Below, piece by piece: positions 1 through 8,362 of a stretch of 52,158 nt of DNA. Both the position numbers and the translations under genes were made by a program. The DNA is from JACZXQ01 sp036986155 (GTDB lineage Bacteria; Gemmatimonadota; Gemmatimonadetes; Longimicrobiales; Gaopeijiaceae): positions 1-52,158 of the forward strand of contig BTRA01000006.1 of assembly GCA_036986155.1 (NCBI GenBank), read 5' to 3'. The first letter of the stretch is position 1, and every line of letters begins with the position of its first letter. The notes beneath the pieces are model-generated. The model saw only the letters and a program-made list of their open reading frames with translations, did not search any database and was not told the DNA's origin.

Positions 1-342
1 AGGGAGAGAGATCATGTCCCGCCGGCGGCGTGGGCGACCTGAAATCGCATCTGGCCCGGGTCGGCTCGGGCAGGCGATGCGGATCGACGGGTCCTGCGAC
101 AGAAGCGATCTTTCGAGGCCTCCCCTCACTGTGGAAGGGGGTTGGCCCGTCGGCGACGCAAGTGTCGGAGTGTCGCCCAGAATAGGCCTGACGCGGGCAG
201 ACGATTGGCCACTTCGCTTCTATGTACGCGGCAACGCCCACATCTCGGGCAAGCCCCGCTGAGCCGTCTTGAACCGGTGTTACGCTGCCGGTAGATTCCG
301 GCGGCCAAACCTCAAGAACGACAGAACTTGGGAAGCTGAATC
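1..342. other. Region without a convincing gene, upstream of etfB
   Basis: This stretch has no reading frame I would call a gene. A plus-strand frame from 14 to 262 and a minus-strand frame from 308 to 126 are open, but both are arginine/glycine/proline-rich and have no recognisable motif, as expected for spurious frames in GC-rich DNA. I looked for a cobalamin or other riboswitch before etfB and found no convincing conserved boxes. The only hint of coding history is a short Phd-antitoxin-like string in the third frame at 30-62, listed separately. The etfB promoter presumably lies in the last 100 bases, but I could not identify a clear -35/-10 pair. Confidence 0.5.
3..182 (+). pseudogene. Possible remnant of a Phd/YefM-type antitoxin
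   Basis: In the third plus-strand frame the sequence reads without a stop from the window edge to the TAG at about 180-182. At 30-62 it contains VGDLKSHLARV. That string resembles the N-terminal DNA-binding segment of Phd/YefM antitoxins, where a V-G-x-x-K-x-H-L pattern is typical. Downstream the expected antitoxin sequence is not recognisable in any frame, so this would be a decayed or frameshifted copy, or coincidence. No toxin gene is visible in the window. Confidence is low. Confidence 0.15.
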
Positions 343-1092
343 TTGAATATCACGGTTTGTTTGAAGAGGGTTCCCGACTCCGAGACCCGGGTCCGAATCT
401 CGGAGGGCGGCACCTCCATCGACCCCAGCGGCGTGAAGTTCGTCATGAGCCCCTACGACGAGTTCGCCATGGAGGCGGCGCTACGGATGACCGAGGCGGC
501 CGGCGAGGGCGACGTCGTCGCGCTCACGCTGGGGGACACGACCTCGCAAGAAACCCTGCGGGCGGCGCTGGCGATGGGTGCCGACAGGGCGGTCCTGTTG
601 ACCGGCGAGGTCACGTTGGACGGTCTCGCCACCGCGCGCGCCCTCGTCGCCGAGCTGGCCGAGGCGGATGCGCCGCTCATCCTTTTCGGGGTGAAGGCTG
701 CCGACGACGACCAACAGCAGGTCGGTCCCATGGTGGCGACTCTGATGGGACGACCATGCGCCACGGGCGTGTCCAGCTTCGAGCTCACGGACGGAGCAGT
801 GATTTGCGAGCGGGACGTGGAGGGTGGTACCGAGCGGCTCGAGCTACCGCTCCCAGCGGTGCTTACCGTGACCAAGGGAGCATTCGAGCCGCGATATGCG
901 TCGCTCAAGGGCATCATGGCCGCCAAGCGGAAGCCTCTCGAAGAGAAAGAGGCACAGGTGTCATCGGCCCGCATCACGGTGGAGAAGCTCGAGTATCCCC
1001 CGGCCCGAGCCGAGGGTCGGATCGTTGGAGAGGGTCCCGACGCCATCCCGGAGTTGGTCCGGCTATTGAGAGAAGAGGCCAACGCCCTTTAG
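343..1092 (+). CDS. etfB: Electron transfer flavoprotein, beta subunit
   Basis: This is the small subunit of the ETF heterodimer, which takes electrons from acyl-CoA and related dehydrogenases and passes them to the quinone pool through ETF-quinone oxidoreductase. The 249-residue length matches the family. The ETF-beta signature is clear: EPRYASLKGIMAAKRK at residues 182-197 is the recognition-loop region that contacts dehydrogenases. The AMP-binding region around DDDQQQVGPMVA (residues 121-132) is also present. Translation starts at a TTG preceded by a GGGAAG element about eight bases upstream, giving MNITVCLKRVPD, the expected N-terminus. etfA follows directly, so the two subunits are co-transcribed. 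No dehydrogenase or ETF-QO gene is adjacent. Confidence 0.95.
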   Translation: MNITVCLKRVPDSETRVRISEGGTSIDPSGVKFVMSPYDEFAMEAALRMTEAAGEGDVVALTLGDTTSQETLRAALAMGADRAVLLTGEVTLDGLATARALVAELAEADAPLILFGVKAADDDQQQVGPMVATLMGRPCATGVSSFELTDGAVICERDVEGGTERLELPLPAVLTVTKGAFEPRYASLKGIMAAKRKPLEEKEAQVSSARITVEKLEYPPARAEGRIVGEGPDAIPELVRLLREEANAL

Positions 1093-1144
1093 GGTGGCCG
1101 AGAACTCCGGTCTAGTCCACACAGCGCTTTTGGAGAAGAAAGTT

Positions 1145-2122
1145 ATGGGCGACGTACTCGCCTTTGCGGAGCAGCGGGGCGGTGAACTCCGGGGAGTGTC
1201 CAAGGAGATCGTGAGCGCGGCATCGACACTGGCGGCCGCGCTGGGTGGCACCGCGCATGCGGTGGTGCTCGGCGGCCCAGGCATCGCCGCACCAGAATCC
1301 GTGGGGCCGTTCGGCGCGGTGCGGGTCTTGGTCGGCGAGCATGATACCCTCAGCCAGTACGTCCCCGAAGCCTACGCCGAGGCTCTTGCGGCAGTGGTGC
1401 GAGGAGGCGACTACGCGGCCGTGCTCTTTCCGGCAACCGCTCAGGGCAAGGACCTTGCTCCCCGTGTCGCGGCGCTACTGGATGTTCCGTTGGCCTGCGA
1501 CGCTACGCAGGTGAGCGCGGCAGACGGCGCGGTCCGGGTGGTGCGGCCGGTCTATTCGGGTAAGGCGTTCGCCCACTTGCGGATGGAGGCTTCTCCTGCC
1601 CTGGTCTCGCTGAGGCCGAACGTCTTCCGGGCTGAGAACGTCGGGGGTACCGCGACCGTCGAGTCCTTCTCGCCCGAGGTGGGTACGCCCACCACTCGCA
1701 TCCTCGAGTTCAAGGCCGCCGCTGGTGGCTCCGTGGATGTCGCCGAGGCCACCGTGGTCGTCTCCGGCGGTCGGGGCATGAAGGAGCCCGAAAACTGGCG
1801 TCTTCTGGAAGAACTCCGCGACGCGCTGGGCTCGGGCGCCGCTCTCGGCGCATCGCGCGCGGTGGTCGATTCCGGTTGGCGTCCGCACGCCGAGCAGGTA
1901 GGGCAGACGGGCAAGACGGTGGCGCCGAAGCTCTACTTCGCGGTCGGTATCTCGGGGGCCATCCAACACCTGGCCGGCATGCGCACATCACAGACGATCG
2001 TGGCGATCAACAAGGATTCCGACGCGCCGATATTCACGGTGGCGGATTTCGGAGTGGTGGGAGACGCGCTGGAGATTCTGCCGCGGTTGAGCGAGGAGAT
2101 CCGAGCCCTCAAGTCGGACTAG
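1145..2122 (+). CDS. etfA: Electron transfer flavoprotein, alpha subunit
   Basis: This is the FAD-carrying large subunit of ETF, partner of the upstream etfB. I chose the ATG at 1145 because a GGAGAAG ribosome-binding site lies just before it and it yields MGDVLAFAEQRGGELR, the usual ETF-alpha start. A GTG at 1094 in the same frame would add 17 residues with no family match. The 325-residue protein has the N-terminal alpha/beta domain followed by the C-terminal FAD domain. Diagnostic strings are GGRGM (208-212), GASRAVVDSGW (235-245), QVGQTGKTV (251-259) and GISGAIQHLAGM (268-279). The gene converges on moeA with only ten bases between, and no terminator hairpin is visible there. Confidence 0.95.
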   Translation: MGDVLAFAEQRGGELRGVSKEIVSAASTLAAALGGTAHAVVLGGPGIAAPESVGPFGAVRVLVGEHDTLSQYVPEAYAEALAAVVRGGDYAAVLFPATAQGKDLAPRVAALLDVPLACDATQVSAADGAVRVVRPVYSGKAFAHLRMEASPALVSLRPNVFRAENVGGTATVESFSPEVGTPTTRILEFKAAAGGSVDVAEATVVVSGGRGMKEPENWRLLEELRDALGSGAALGASRAVVDSGWRPHAEQVGQTGKTVAPKLYFAVGISGAIQHLAGMRTSQTIVAINKDSDAPIFTVADFGVVGDALEILPRLSEEIRALKSD

Positions 2123-2132
2123 CTACGGTCCG

Positions 2133-3458
2133 CTAATCAAGGTCGGCGCGCGCCGACATGAACGAGGCGCGTGATCCCCATGCCGGGCGATCGTCTAGGA
2201 TGACCACCCGCACACGCTCGCCGGCCCGAAGCTTTTCGACACCATCAGGCACGACGGCCAGGCCCTCGGCCCTTCCCAGGCTGTTCATCAAGCCTGAGCC
2301 CTGAAGTCCCGTCAGGTGCACAGTGAGATCGCCGCCGTCTTCGCTCAGGGTGACGCGCAGAAAGTGTGTAAGGTCTCTCGTGGAGCTGAGATCTTCGCCG
2401 GCTGTCGCTTCCAGCACGAGCCGGTGAATCGCGCGGTGCCCGGCGAGCTTCAGGAGGAAGGGGCGCACGAATAACTCAAAGGTCACGAAGGAAGAGGCTG
2501 GATTGCCCGGTAGCCCGAATACGGGTAGGGGCTCCGCGCCGTCCCGGGGGATGTGGCCGAAGCTGAAGGGACTCCCCGGACGGATCTTCACACGCCAGAA
2601 GTCGAGCTGGTACCCCAGGTCTAAGAGGACCCGCTTGATCAAGTCGCCCTCGCCCATGGAGGCGCCCGCAATAGTGACCAACGCGTCCGCATTCATTGCG
2701 CGCTCGATATGCTCGCGAAGGTCGTCGACGCTATCGCGTGCGATACCGAGCCGGAGCGGTAGGCAACCCGCCGCAAGGGACGCTCCCCGGAGAGTGTGGC
2801 TGTTGCTCTCGGGGATGGCCGAGCCGTCGAGGACGCGCCCGAAATCACCGAGCTCGGCCAATTCGTCCCCGTTGGCGAGGATCGCTACGGTGGGGCGACC
2901 ACCCACCGGGATCGCCGAGGCGCCCATCCCGGCCGCAACACCGATTCGTCCCGGGGTGAGTGACACGCCCCGCTCCAACATCACGTCGCCGGCTGCACAG
3001 TCCAATCCCCCGGGCCGAACGTGCCTCCCCACGTCGTCGTCGTGGCGTATGCGCACGGTTCCGGCGGATCCCTCCTCACGATCCGTGTGCTCGACCCGTA
3101 TTACTGAATCTGCCCCCGGCGGGACCGCGCCGCCCGTCATGATGCGGATGGCGTTACCGGCCTCGAGGGTTAGGCCGCCGGACGGACCGGCGAGAATGTG
3201 TCCGGAGACCGGCAAGCTCACGGGATCGTCGGCGGTGGCCCCCCTCACGTCGTCGCTCCGGACGGCATATCCATCCATGGCGCTGGAGTTCCAAGGTGGG
3301 AGTGCCACGGGTGAGCGGAGGTTTTCGGCAAGCGCTCGTCCGAGAGCGTCGTCCAGGGAAGTCATCTCGGAGGCCAGCGGTTTCGCCGCCGCGAGGACCC
3401 GTTCGAGGGCCTCCTCGACCGTCAGCCAGTCGGCGCGCAGTGTCTCAAAACCCGTCAT
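2133..3458 (-). CDS. moeA: Molybdopterin molybdenumtransferase MoeA
   Basis: MoeA inserts molybdate into adenylylated molybdopterin, the last common step of molybdenum cofactor synthesis in the cytoplasm. The 441-residue protein has the full MoeA layout. The N-terminal part contains LPPWNSSAMDGYAVRSDD and a MTGGAVPPGADSVI block. The MoCF-binding domain follows, with VAILANGDEL and later FGLPGNPASSFVTF. A C-terminal beta-barrel domain ends the protein. The gene is 17 bases downstream of the beta-barrel gene on the same strand and probably shares its transcript. A second cofactor gene, moaC, lies about 20 kb away in a different operon, so the pathway is split. moaA, moaE and mogA are not in the window. 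Confidence 0.95.
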   Translation of the reverse strand: MTGFETLRADWLTVEEALERVLAAAKPLASEMTSLDDALGRALAENLRSPVALPPWNSSAMDGYAVRSDDVRGATADDPVSLPVSGHILAGPSGGLTLEAGNAIRIMTGGAVPPGADSVIRVEHTDREEGSAGTVRIRHDDDVGRHVRPGGLDCAAGDVMLERGVSLTPGRIGVAAGMGASAIPVGGRPTVAILANGDELAELGDFGRVLDGSAIPESNSHTLRGASLAAGCLPLRLGIARDSVDDLREHIERAMNADALVTIAGASMGEGDLIKRVLLDLGYQLDFWRVKIRPGSPFSFGHIPRDGAEPLPVFGLPGNPASSFVTFELFVRPFLLKLAGHRAIHRLVLEATAGEDLSSTRDLTHFLRVTLSEDGGDLTVHLTGLQGSGLMNSLGRAEGLAVVPDGVEKLRAGERVRVVILDDRPAWGSRASFMSARADLD

Positions 3459-3475
3459 GTCTACTCAGCTTGACC

Positions 3476-4174
3476 TCAGAACCGAATGGCGGTCCCTACC
3501 GTGAAGGCGGGAGCGCCGATCCATTCGCTTTCGGGCAAGGGGCCGAAATCTCGACTCAGGTCCGTGAAGCCGGGAGGTGTGGTGACCTTCCAGAGGTTGA
3601 GCGAGGCATCTAGCCGGATAGTGAACCTGGGAGAAGCGTGGATCGCGATGCCCCCGCCCGCCACCGCAGTGAACCGGTTTCCGAACGAGAAGCGGTCGGT
3701 CGCCGGAAGTTCGACGGCATCCTCGATGGTCTTGTCATCGGACGCCGCGAAGGCGAGTCCGCCCCCGACTAGCACGAACGGGCGCAATCGGTGCCACGAA
3801 CGGTGCCCGGTGAGGTTGAGCCGAAAGCGCGCCTCCAGGGTGGCCACAGTCAGGTCGGATACGCCTATTTGTCGGTCCCCCCTAGCGCGGCGCGGGTCCC
3901 GCACCTTGCGGTTGCCGGCGAAGACGGTGGTACCCAACTCCATGGTCAGGGTCGAGCCCACGTCGACGCTATAGCGACCCCCGTAGACTGTAGCAGACCC
4001 AATGCCGATCTCGAGTTGGCCGGGATTCGGGTCGGATGTGCCGACGAAGAACGCTACCTCTTGCTTCGACTCGAGAAAGCGATAGGGAGATGAAACCACC
4101 TGGCCCGCGCTTGCGCCGGGGAGCCAAAGGAGGACCGTCGCGGTAGTAAGAATCCGGGTCGTTGCCATGCGCAT
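3476..4174 (-). CDS. Predicted outer-membrane beta-barrel protein, unknown function
   Basis: About 232 residues with an N-terminal signal peptide (MRMATTRILTTATVLLWLPG, cleavage likely after ASAGQ). The remainder alternates hydrophobic and polar residues in short beta-strand-like segments such as RFTIRLDASLNLWKV. It ends with a terminal aromatic (AFTVGTAIRF), the usual C-terminal signal for insertion of an outer-membrane barrel by the BAM machinery. The size suggests an eight-stranded OmpA/OmpW-like barrel. The frame is open further upstream to 4246, but that portion lacks a signal sequence, so I start at the methionine at 4174. No strong ribosome-binding site is seen. It is divergent from the SH3 protein gene and sits upstream of moeA. 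I do not recognise a specific function. Confidence 0.7.
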   Translation of the reverse strand: MRMATTRILTTATVLLWLPGASAGQVVSSPYRFLESKQEVAFFVGTSDPNPGQLEIGIGSATVYGGRYSVDVGSTLTMELGTTVFAGNRKVRDPRRARGDRQIGVSDLTVATLEARFRLNLTGHRSWHRLRPFVLVGGGLAFAASDDKTIEDAVELPATDRFSFGNRFTAVAGGGIAIHASPRFTIRLDASLNLWKVTTPPGFTDLSRDFGPLPESEWIGAPAFTVGTAIRF

Positions 4175-4267
4175 GGAGTTCAGGCACATTCGTTTCGAGT
4201 CGGGAATTGAGCCGCCGGGTGCGGCGTTCGAGAGTTTTAACACCATCGGCCGAAGATCGTTTCAAAC

Positions 4268-5257
4268 ATGACGATGCACTCAACAGCCCTCCCTTCCAGC
4301 CGTTTGTTGGTAGCGTCCGGTCTCGCGCTGGGGCTCTTGGCGGCGGCACCGGTCATGGGCCAAACGGCCGTCACAAACGGCGAGGAGAACTTTCGGGCCC
4401 TGCCGAATGGTGTGGTTCTGGGCCGAGTGGGGGCGGACATCGCGTTGGAGGTTACGGCGGAGGACGGACAGTGGGTGCGGGTCCGCCTTCAGGGTTGGGT
4501 TTGGTCCAGGTCACTTCAGGCGCTCGATCGAGACGGATTCGACTTGGTGGTATCCGCCGAGGGTGGCGAGAACATTCGTGGCGCTCCGTCCGGCGAAGTC
4601 ATCGGCCGGCTCGAAGAAGGGATGCTGCTCATCCAGCTCGAAGTTTCGACAGGATGGCGGCACGTGGAGCGGGAGGTGTGGATCTGGAAGGCCTCACTGG
4701 ACTTCCCCGGGGCGGACGCAGCGGCGAGCGATGACGGGCGCACCGAATGGGTGCGCACTGGTCCGACCGGCGGAGCGATCCTCAGCGGCCCGGACGGGGA
4801 CACACTCGCCAAGGCCCTTCCCGGCGTCGATGTGCGCATCATCGCACGCGACGGAAACTGGGCTCGAGTCAGGGTGGAAGGGTGGACCTGGAGCCCGGAC
4901 CTGCCGACGGGAGAGGGAGGGGAGTCCTCGGTGCTCACTGAGGTGAGCGTGGAGGAAGTGGTATCCAATCCCGGCCGGTACCGCGGAAGGGCTGTGCAGT
5001 GGGACGTTCAGTTTATTTCCCTCGAGCGCGCTGAGAAGATCCGTACAGATTTTTACGAAGGCGAGCCGTTCTTGCTCACCCGCGGGGGGGAGGACGGCAT
5101 GCAATTCGTCTACGTGGCAGTGCCCCCCGACATGATGTCTCTGGTGGATGGTCTGATGCCGCTCGAACGTGTTCGCGTCGTTGGGCGGCTCAGGTTGGGA
5201 GCGGCCGCTCTGACGGGCAGTCCCATCATCGATCTCATGGAGTTGATTCGGCGGTGA
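4268..5257 (+). CDS. Exported protein with three bacterial SH3-like repeats
   Basis: A 329-residue protein with an N-terminal signal peptide (about residues 1-32, ending APVMGQ). Three SH3_3-like repeats follow, near residues 37-85, 95-145 and 170-215. Each has the pattern of an N-R-x-x-P-x-G-x-V-I/L-G-x-L strand pair and a closing W-x-W-x-x-x-L (QGWVWSRSL, VWIWKASL, GWTWSPDL). Such domains commonly bind peptidoglycan or peptide ligands in the periplasm. The last 100 residues (from about 226) look like a separate all-beta, OB-like domain containing PGRYRGRAVQWDVQFI. The stop overlaps the GTG start of the next gene (GTGA at 5254-5257), so the two products are likely made together. The precise function is unknown. 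Confidence 0.75.
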   Translation: MTMHSTALPSSRLLVASGLALGLLAAAPVMGQTAVTNGEENFRALPNGVVLGRVGADIALEVTAEDGQWVRVRLQGWVWSRSLQALDRDGFDLVVSAEGGENIRGAPSGEVIGRLEEGMLLIQLEVSTGWRHVEREVWIWKASLDFPGADAAASDDGRTEWVRTGPTGGAILSGPDGDTLAKALPGVDVRIIARDGNWARVRVEGWTWSPDLPTGEGGESSVLTEVSVEEVVSNPGRYRGRAVQWDVQFISLERAEKIRTDFYEGEPFLLTRGGEDGMQFVYVAVPPDMMSLVDGLMPLERVRVVGRLRLGAAALTGSPIIDLMELIRR

Positions 5258-7443
5258 GGGTTCTCGAGGTCCTCGCCGTCGCGGGCCTGATCGTATGGTT
5301 GAGTGGGTGCGGGGGAGGAGACGGCCCGGTAGCTCCCCCCGCCAGGAGTTTCGAGATCGTAGTCGCCGGGGGTGACAATCAGTTCGCACCCGCGTCCGGG
5401 CGCTTGCCCGATCTGCTGCAGGTCGTGGTTCGTGCCGTGGCCGATCGCAGGCCCGAGGAAGGCGTGACGGTCTCGTGGTCCGTTGTGGCCGGTTCGGGCG
5501 CATCGTTGGACCAGACCAGCAGTGTCACCAGTGCAGCGGGATTCACTGCCATCGGAGCGTCGTTGGGGTCCGGCCTGGGCGAGTACCTGATCCGTGCTGC
5601 GGTCAGCGATCAGAGCGATACATTCGTCGATTTCACCGCTAACGCGGTCCTTCCACCTCTGCTCACGGTGGTTCCCGCCGCCGCGACCGCGGGTGACATC
5701 ATCGACATCGAGGGCTCCAACTTCAGCCCGATACCCCGCCACAACACGGTGCTCTTCTCCGGCATTCCCGGTAGGGTGCTTTCGAGCGAGACAGGCAGGA
5801 TCACGGTCGAGGTGCCGCCCTGCCTTCCGAGCCGGTCGGTGGAGGTCGAAGTACGGCTCGGAGAGTCAAGCAGTGATTCGCGTTCGATGAGCGTGACGGG
5901 CACCCTGATGGCACCCACCCTCGCCGTTGGCGCTGATACGCTGCTCACGGGGTCGGATGGCTTCCTTTGCTTCGCGTTCGGGGGGGACGGCCCGCAGGCC
6001 AGCTACCTTGCCGTCGTGCAGTCATCGAGCCAGGTCGGCGCCGCGCGCTTTGACATGGCCCTACACGGTCTGGTGGGAGCCCCCGCGGCGATGGCGCCCA
6101 GATCACGGACCGAACCTCCATCCGTTGAGGTCCCTCCGATCCGGGCCGCAACGGGTGGGCCGGAGAGCCCGGGCTTGATCCAAGCGGAGTGGGAAGAGTT
6201 TGTGCGCTTCGTGGAGGCGGAGGCGGTGGCTACGGCGCCGGTGGTTCAGCGGGCACCAGCTGCGGCCAGTGCCGCCCTGGTGCCGGTGGTCGGTGACAGA
6301 AGGGACTTTGACGTGCTCGGCGAAGGGGGGGCGTTCACTCGCGTGACCGGAGAGGTGCGTTTCGTCTCCGAGCAAGCTGCGATGTACGTGGACGCCGGCG
6401 TCCTGCCCGCCGTGCCCAACTCGTTGCTCGAGCACTTGGCCATGTGGTTCGACGAACCAACCTTCCCCCTCATCACCGAGAGCTACGGTGATGCAAGCGA
6501 TCTGGACGGAAATGGCCGGGTGATCATCCTCTTGACTCCGGTGGTCAACCGCTTGACGCCGCGGGGGGCAGAAGGATTCGCCGCGGGCTTCTTTTTCGGC
6601 GTGGACCTACTGGTGGATGAAGACAAGAGCAATCGGGGAGAGATCTTCTATCTGTTGGTGCCGGACCCCACCGGCGAGTTCTCGGACCCGCATTCGGTGA
6701 GTCAGCTTGAACGCGTGCTACCTGCGATCTTGGCGCATGAATTCCAACACATGATCCATTTCAATGAGCGAGTGCTGAAGCGGGGTGCGGATCGAACCGA
6801 CGCGCTGTGGCTCTCCGAAGCTCTTGCTCACACGGCTGAAGATCTGGTGGCGGAACGCCTCGCTACCCAGGGTGACTTCGACGCCGCACAGCTGTTCGGC
6901 GTGGAGAACTATCGCCGGGCTGTACGCTACTTGGAGTCGCCGTCGAGCTGGAGCCTCATCCTGAGAGAGGGTCTGGCGAGCCTTCAGGAGCGCGGCGCCG
7001 GCTGGCTTTTCGTGCGCTATTTGGAGGAGCGATTCGGCGGAACCTCCGTGCTGCGGGCGCTCACCCAGACCACGACGACGGGAACGGAAAACGTTACTGC
7101 CGCAACGGGATCCTCGTGGACCTCGCTCTTGGCGGATTGGGGCGCCGCGGTGGGCGTGGAGGGTCAGCCCGCCGAGCGGCGGGCGATGGTGCGACCGGAG
7201 CTACAGTACCCGTTACTCGACCTTGTTGAGGCTTTACGGACCGTGAGCGCTACGTTCCCGCTGGTGCCGTTGACCGGAGGAAGGGCCGACTTCGTGCTGT
7301 CTGACCGCCTATGGTCGGCCTCGAGTGCCTACTTCATGATTCGCCCATCGACCGAAGGCCTCGGTCTTGCGGTACTCGGGTCGGTTGGAGTGCCCCCTTC
7401 TGAGGAGGCTGCACTGCAGCTGAAGATCGTGCGGTTGTTCTAG
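5254..7443 (+). CDS. Lipoprotein with Ig-like/IPT domains and a zinc metalloprotease HEFQH motif
   Basis: This 729-residue protein begins with a lipoprotein signal peptide whose lipobox is LSGC at about residues 15-18, so it is probably lipid-anchored. The N-terminal third resembles a Big-type Ig-like domain (residues 30-130) followed by an IPT/TIG domain (about 135-210, with VVPAAATAGDIIDIEGSNF). The C-terminal half carries AHEFQHMIHF with H495, E496 and H499 as a zinc-protease HExxH motif. About 20 residues later WLSEALAHTAED supplies a candidate third ligand and polar contacts. This arrangement is reminiscent of the M30 hyicolysin-like metallopeptidases. The GTG start overlaps the stop of the SH3 gene, implying coupled translation. 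Substrate unknown; protease activity is inferred from the motif. Confidence 0.8.
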   Translation: MRVLEVLAVAGLIVWLSGCGGGDGPVAPPARSFEIVVAGGDNQFAPASGRLPDLLQVVVRAVADRRPEEGVTVSWSVVAGSGASLDQTSSVTSAAGFTAIGASLGSGLGEYLIRAAVSDQSDTFVDFTANAVLPPLLTVVPAAATAGDIIDIEGSNFSPIPRHNTVLFSGIPGRVLSSETGRITVEVPPCLPSRSVEVEVRLGESSSDSRSMSVTGTLMAPTLAVGADTLLTGSDGFLCFAFGGDGPQASYLAVVQSSSQVGAARFDMALHGLVGAPAAMAPRSRTEPPSVEVPPIRAATGGPESPGLIQAEWEEFVRFVEAEAVATAPVVQRAPAAASAALVPVVGDRRDFDVLGEGGAFTRVTGEVRFVSEQAAMYVDAGVLPAVPNSLLEHLAMWFDEPTFPLITESYGDASDLDGNGRVIILLTPVVNRLTPRGAEGFAAGFFFGVDLLVDEDKSNRGEIFYLLVPDPTGEFSDPHSVSQLERVLPAILAHEFQHMIHFNERVLKRGADRTDALWLSEALAHTAEDLVAERLATQGDFDAAQLFGVENYRRAVRYLESPSSWSLILREGLASLQERGAGWLFVRYLEERFGGTSVLRALTQTTTTGTENVTAATGSSWTSLLADWGAAVGVEGQPAERRAMVRPELQYPLLDLVEALRTVSATFPLVPLTGGRADFVLSDRLWSASSAYFMIRPSTEGLGLAVLGSVGVPPSEEAALQLKIVRLF

Positions 7444-7497
7444 GACCGACAAGGGGTTGATTACCCGAAGCGCCGCCTGAATCTTCCAGGGAACGAT

Positions 7498-7521
7498 CTC
7501 GTAGTGTCGAGTGTCTACGAG
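7498..7521. repeat. Inverted repeat / stem-loop in the 7444-7544 gap
   Basis: CTCGTAG at 7498-7504 and CTACGAG at 7515-7521 are perfect inverted arms around a 10-base loop. There is no T-run after either arm, so it is not a classical intrinsic terminator. It lies 23 bases before the start of the zinc-ribbon gene and could be a weak terminator for the lipoprotease, an operator or a leader structure. Confidence 0.35.
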
Positions 7522-7544
7522 GAGGGCCTCCACACATAGCATAA

Positions 7545-8351
7545 ATGCCAATGCGCTGTTCGACGTGCGGTGAACATCTAAGGGATCACGAACGCAGTTG
7601 CCCCACGTGTGGGGCGGCCGTGACTCGTGCCGTTATGCGCCCAACGGGGGTGAAGAGTTGTCCTCGGTGCGCGTACGTAGGCGAGGGCATTGATTACTTC
7701 CGGCGCCCGGGCCACATCGCCCTTCTCGTGGGCGTGAGTCTGTTTACGTATGGCCTTGGTGGCCTCGCGTATTGGTTGGCCCGACGCAAACACCGTGTTT
7801 GCCCACAGTGCGGCCTGGGTTGGATGCACGCGAGCGTTTTGGGGAACGGGGGCCGACTGCCGACCCCTAGAGCGGCCGGACACGCCATCGAGACCCAGGA
7901 ACCGCTTCCGAGGAGTGGGGTGGGCCGGCGCATCATAGGGGTCGGCATGGCGGCGCTTGCCGCGATCATGATCTCGGTCGGGTTCATCGAGTTCGAGCTT
8001 GTGGCCGTGGCGGTAGGCAGCGTCATCGGGGCGGGTGGCACCGCGACCTTTTGGTGGGGCATGAAAGCTAGGCAGGAGGTCGACCGCGTGTTGGCCGCTC
8101 GGACGCAGAGGCGTGTGCTGATGCTCGCGACCGAAAAGGGTGGCGTTCTCACTGTGACCGAAGTGGCCGCATCGCTGAACATGTCACTGGATAAGGCCGA
8201 AGACCTCATGAACAGCATGGACGATGGGTTCCGAGTGCGCTCCGACGTAACGGACCAGGGAATCATCGTCTACGAGTTCCCTGAGGTCCTCCACCGCCCC
8301 TCGCTGGACTTCACGTCCCGGCCCCAACTCGACTCCGGCGCCAACGCCTGA
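7545..8351 (+). CDS. Zinc-ribbon membrane protein with a possible winged-helix C-terminus
   Basis: A 268-residue protein that I do not recognise. It opens with a double-zinc-ribbon pattern: CSTC and CPTC in the first 25 residues, then CPRC near residue 40. One hydrophobic segment (about residues 56-75) is followed by CPQC, so four CxxC knuckles flank the first membrane segment. A second hydrophobic stretch covers about residues 128-168. The last 90 residues (AARTQRRVLMLATEKGGVLTVTEVAASLNMSLDKAEDLMNSM) look like a winged helix. That implies a cytoplasmic tail that might bind DNA or a partner protein. An in-frame ATG at 7551 is an alternative start. It is convergent with the DMT transporter gene, eleven bases away. 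Confidence 0.6.
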   Translation: MPMRCSTCGEHLRDHERSCPTCGAAVTRAVMRPTGVKSCPRCAYVGEGIDYFRRPGHIALLVGVSLFTYGLGGLAYWLARRKHRVCPQCGLGWMHASVLGNGGRLPTPRAAGHAIETQEPLPRSGVGRRIIGVGMAALAAIMISVGFIEFELVAVAVGSVIGAGGTATFWWGMKARQEVDRVLAARTQRRVLMLATEKGGVLTVTEVAASLNMSLDKAEDLMNSMDDGFRVRSDVTDQGIIVYEFPEVLHRPSLDFTSRPQLDSGANA

Positions 8352-8362
8352 CATCTCTCCCT

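Noticed and set aside
14..308. Small genes on either strand at the left edge
   Set aside because: Low-complexity, arginine/glycine/proline-rich translations without ribosome-binding sites or motifs; most likely GC-driven open frames.
1..342. Riboswitch (for example cobalamin) upstream of etfB
   Set aside because: There are GC-rich stems and a GGCCAC-like string, but the conserved boxes of known classes are not present in order.
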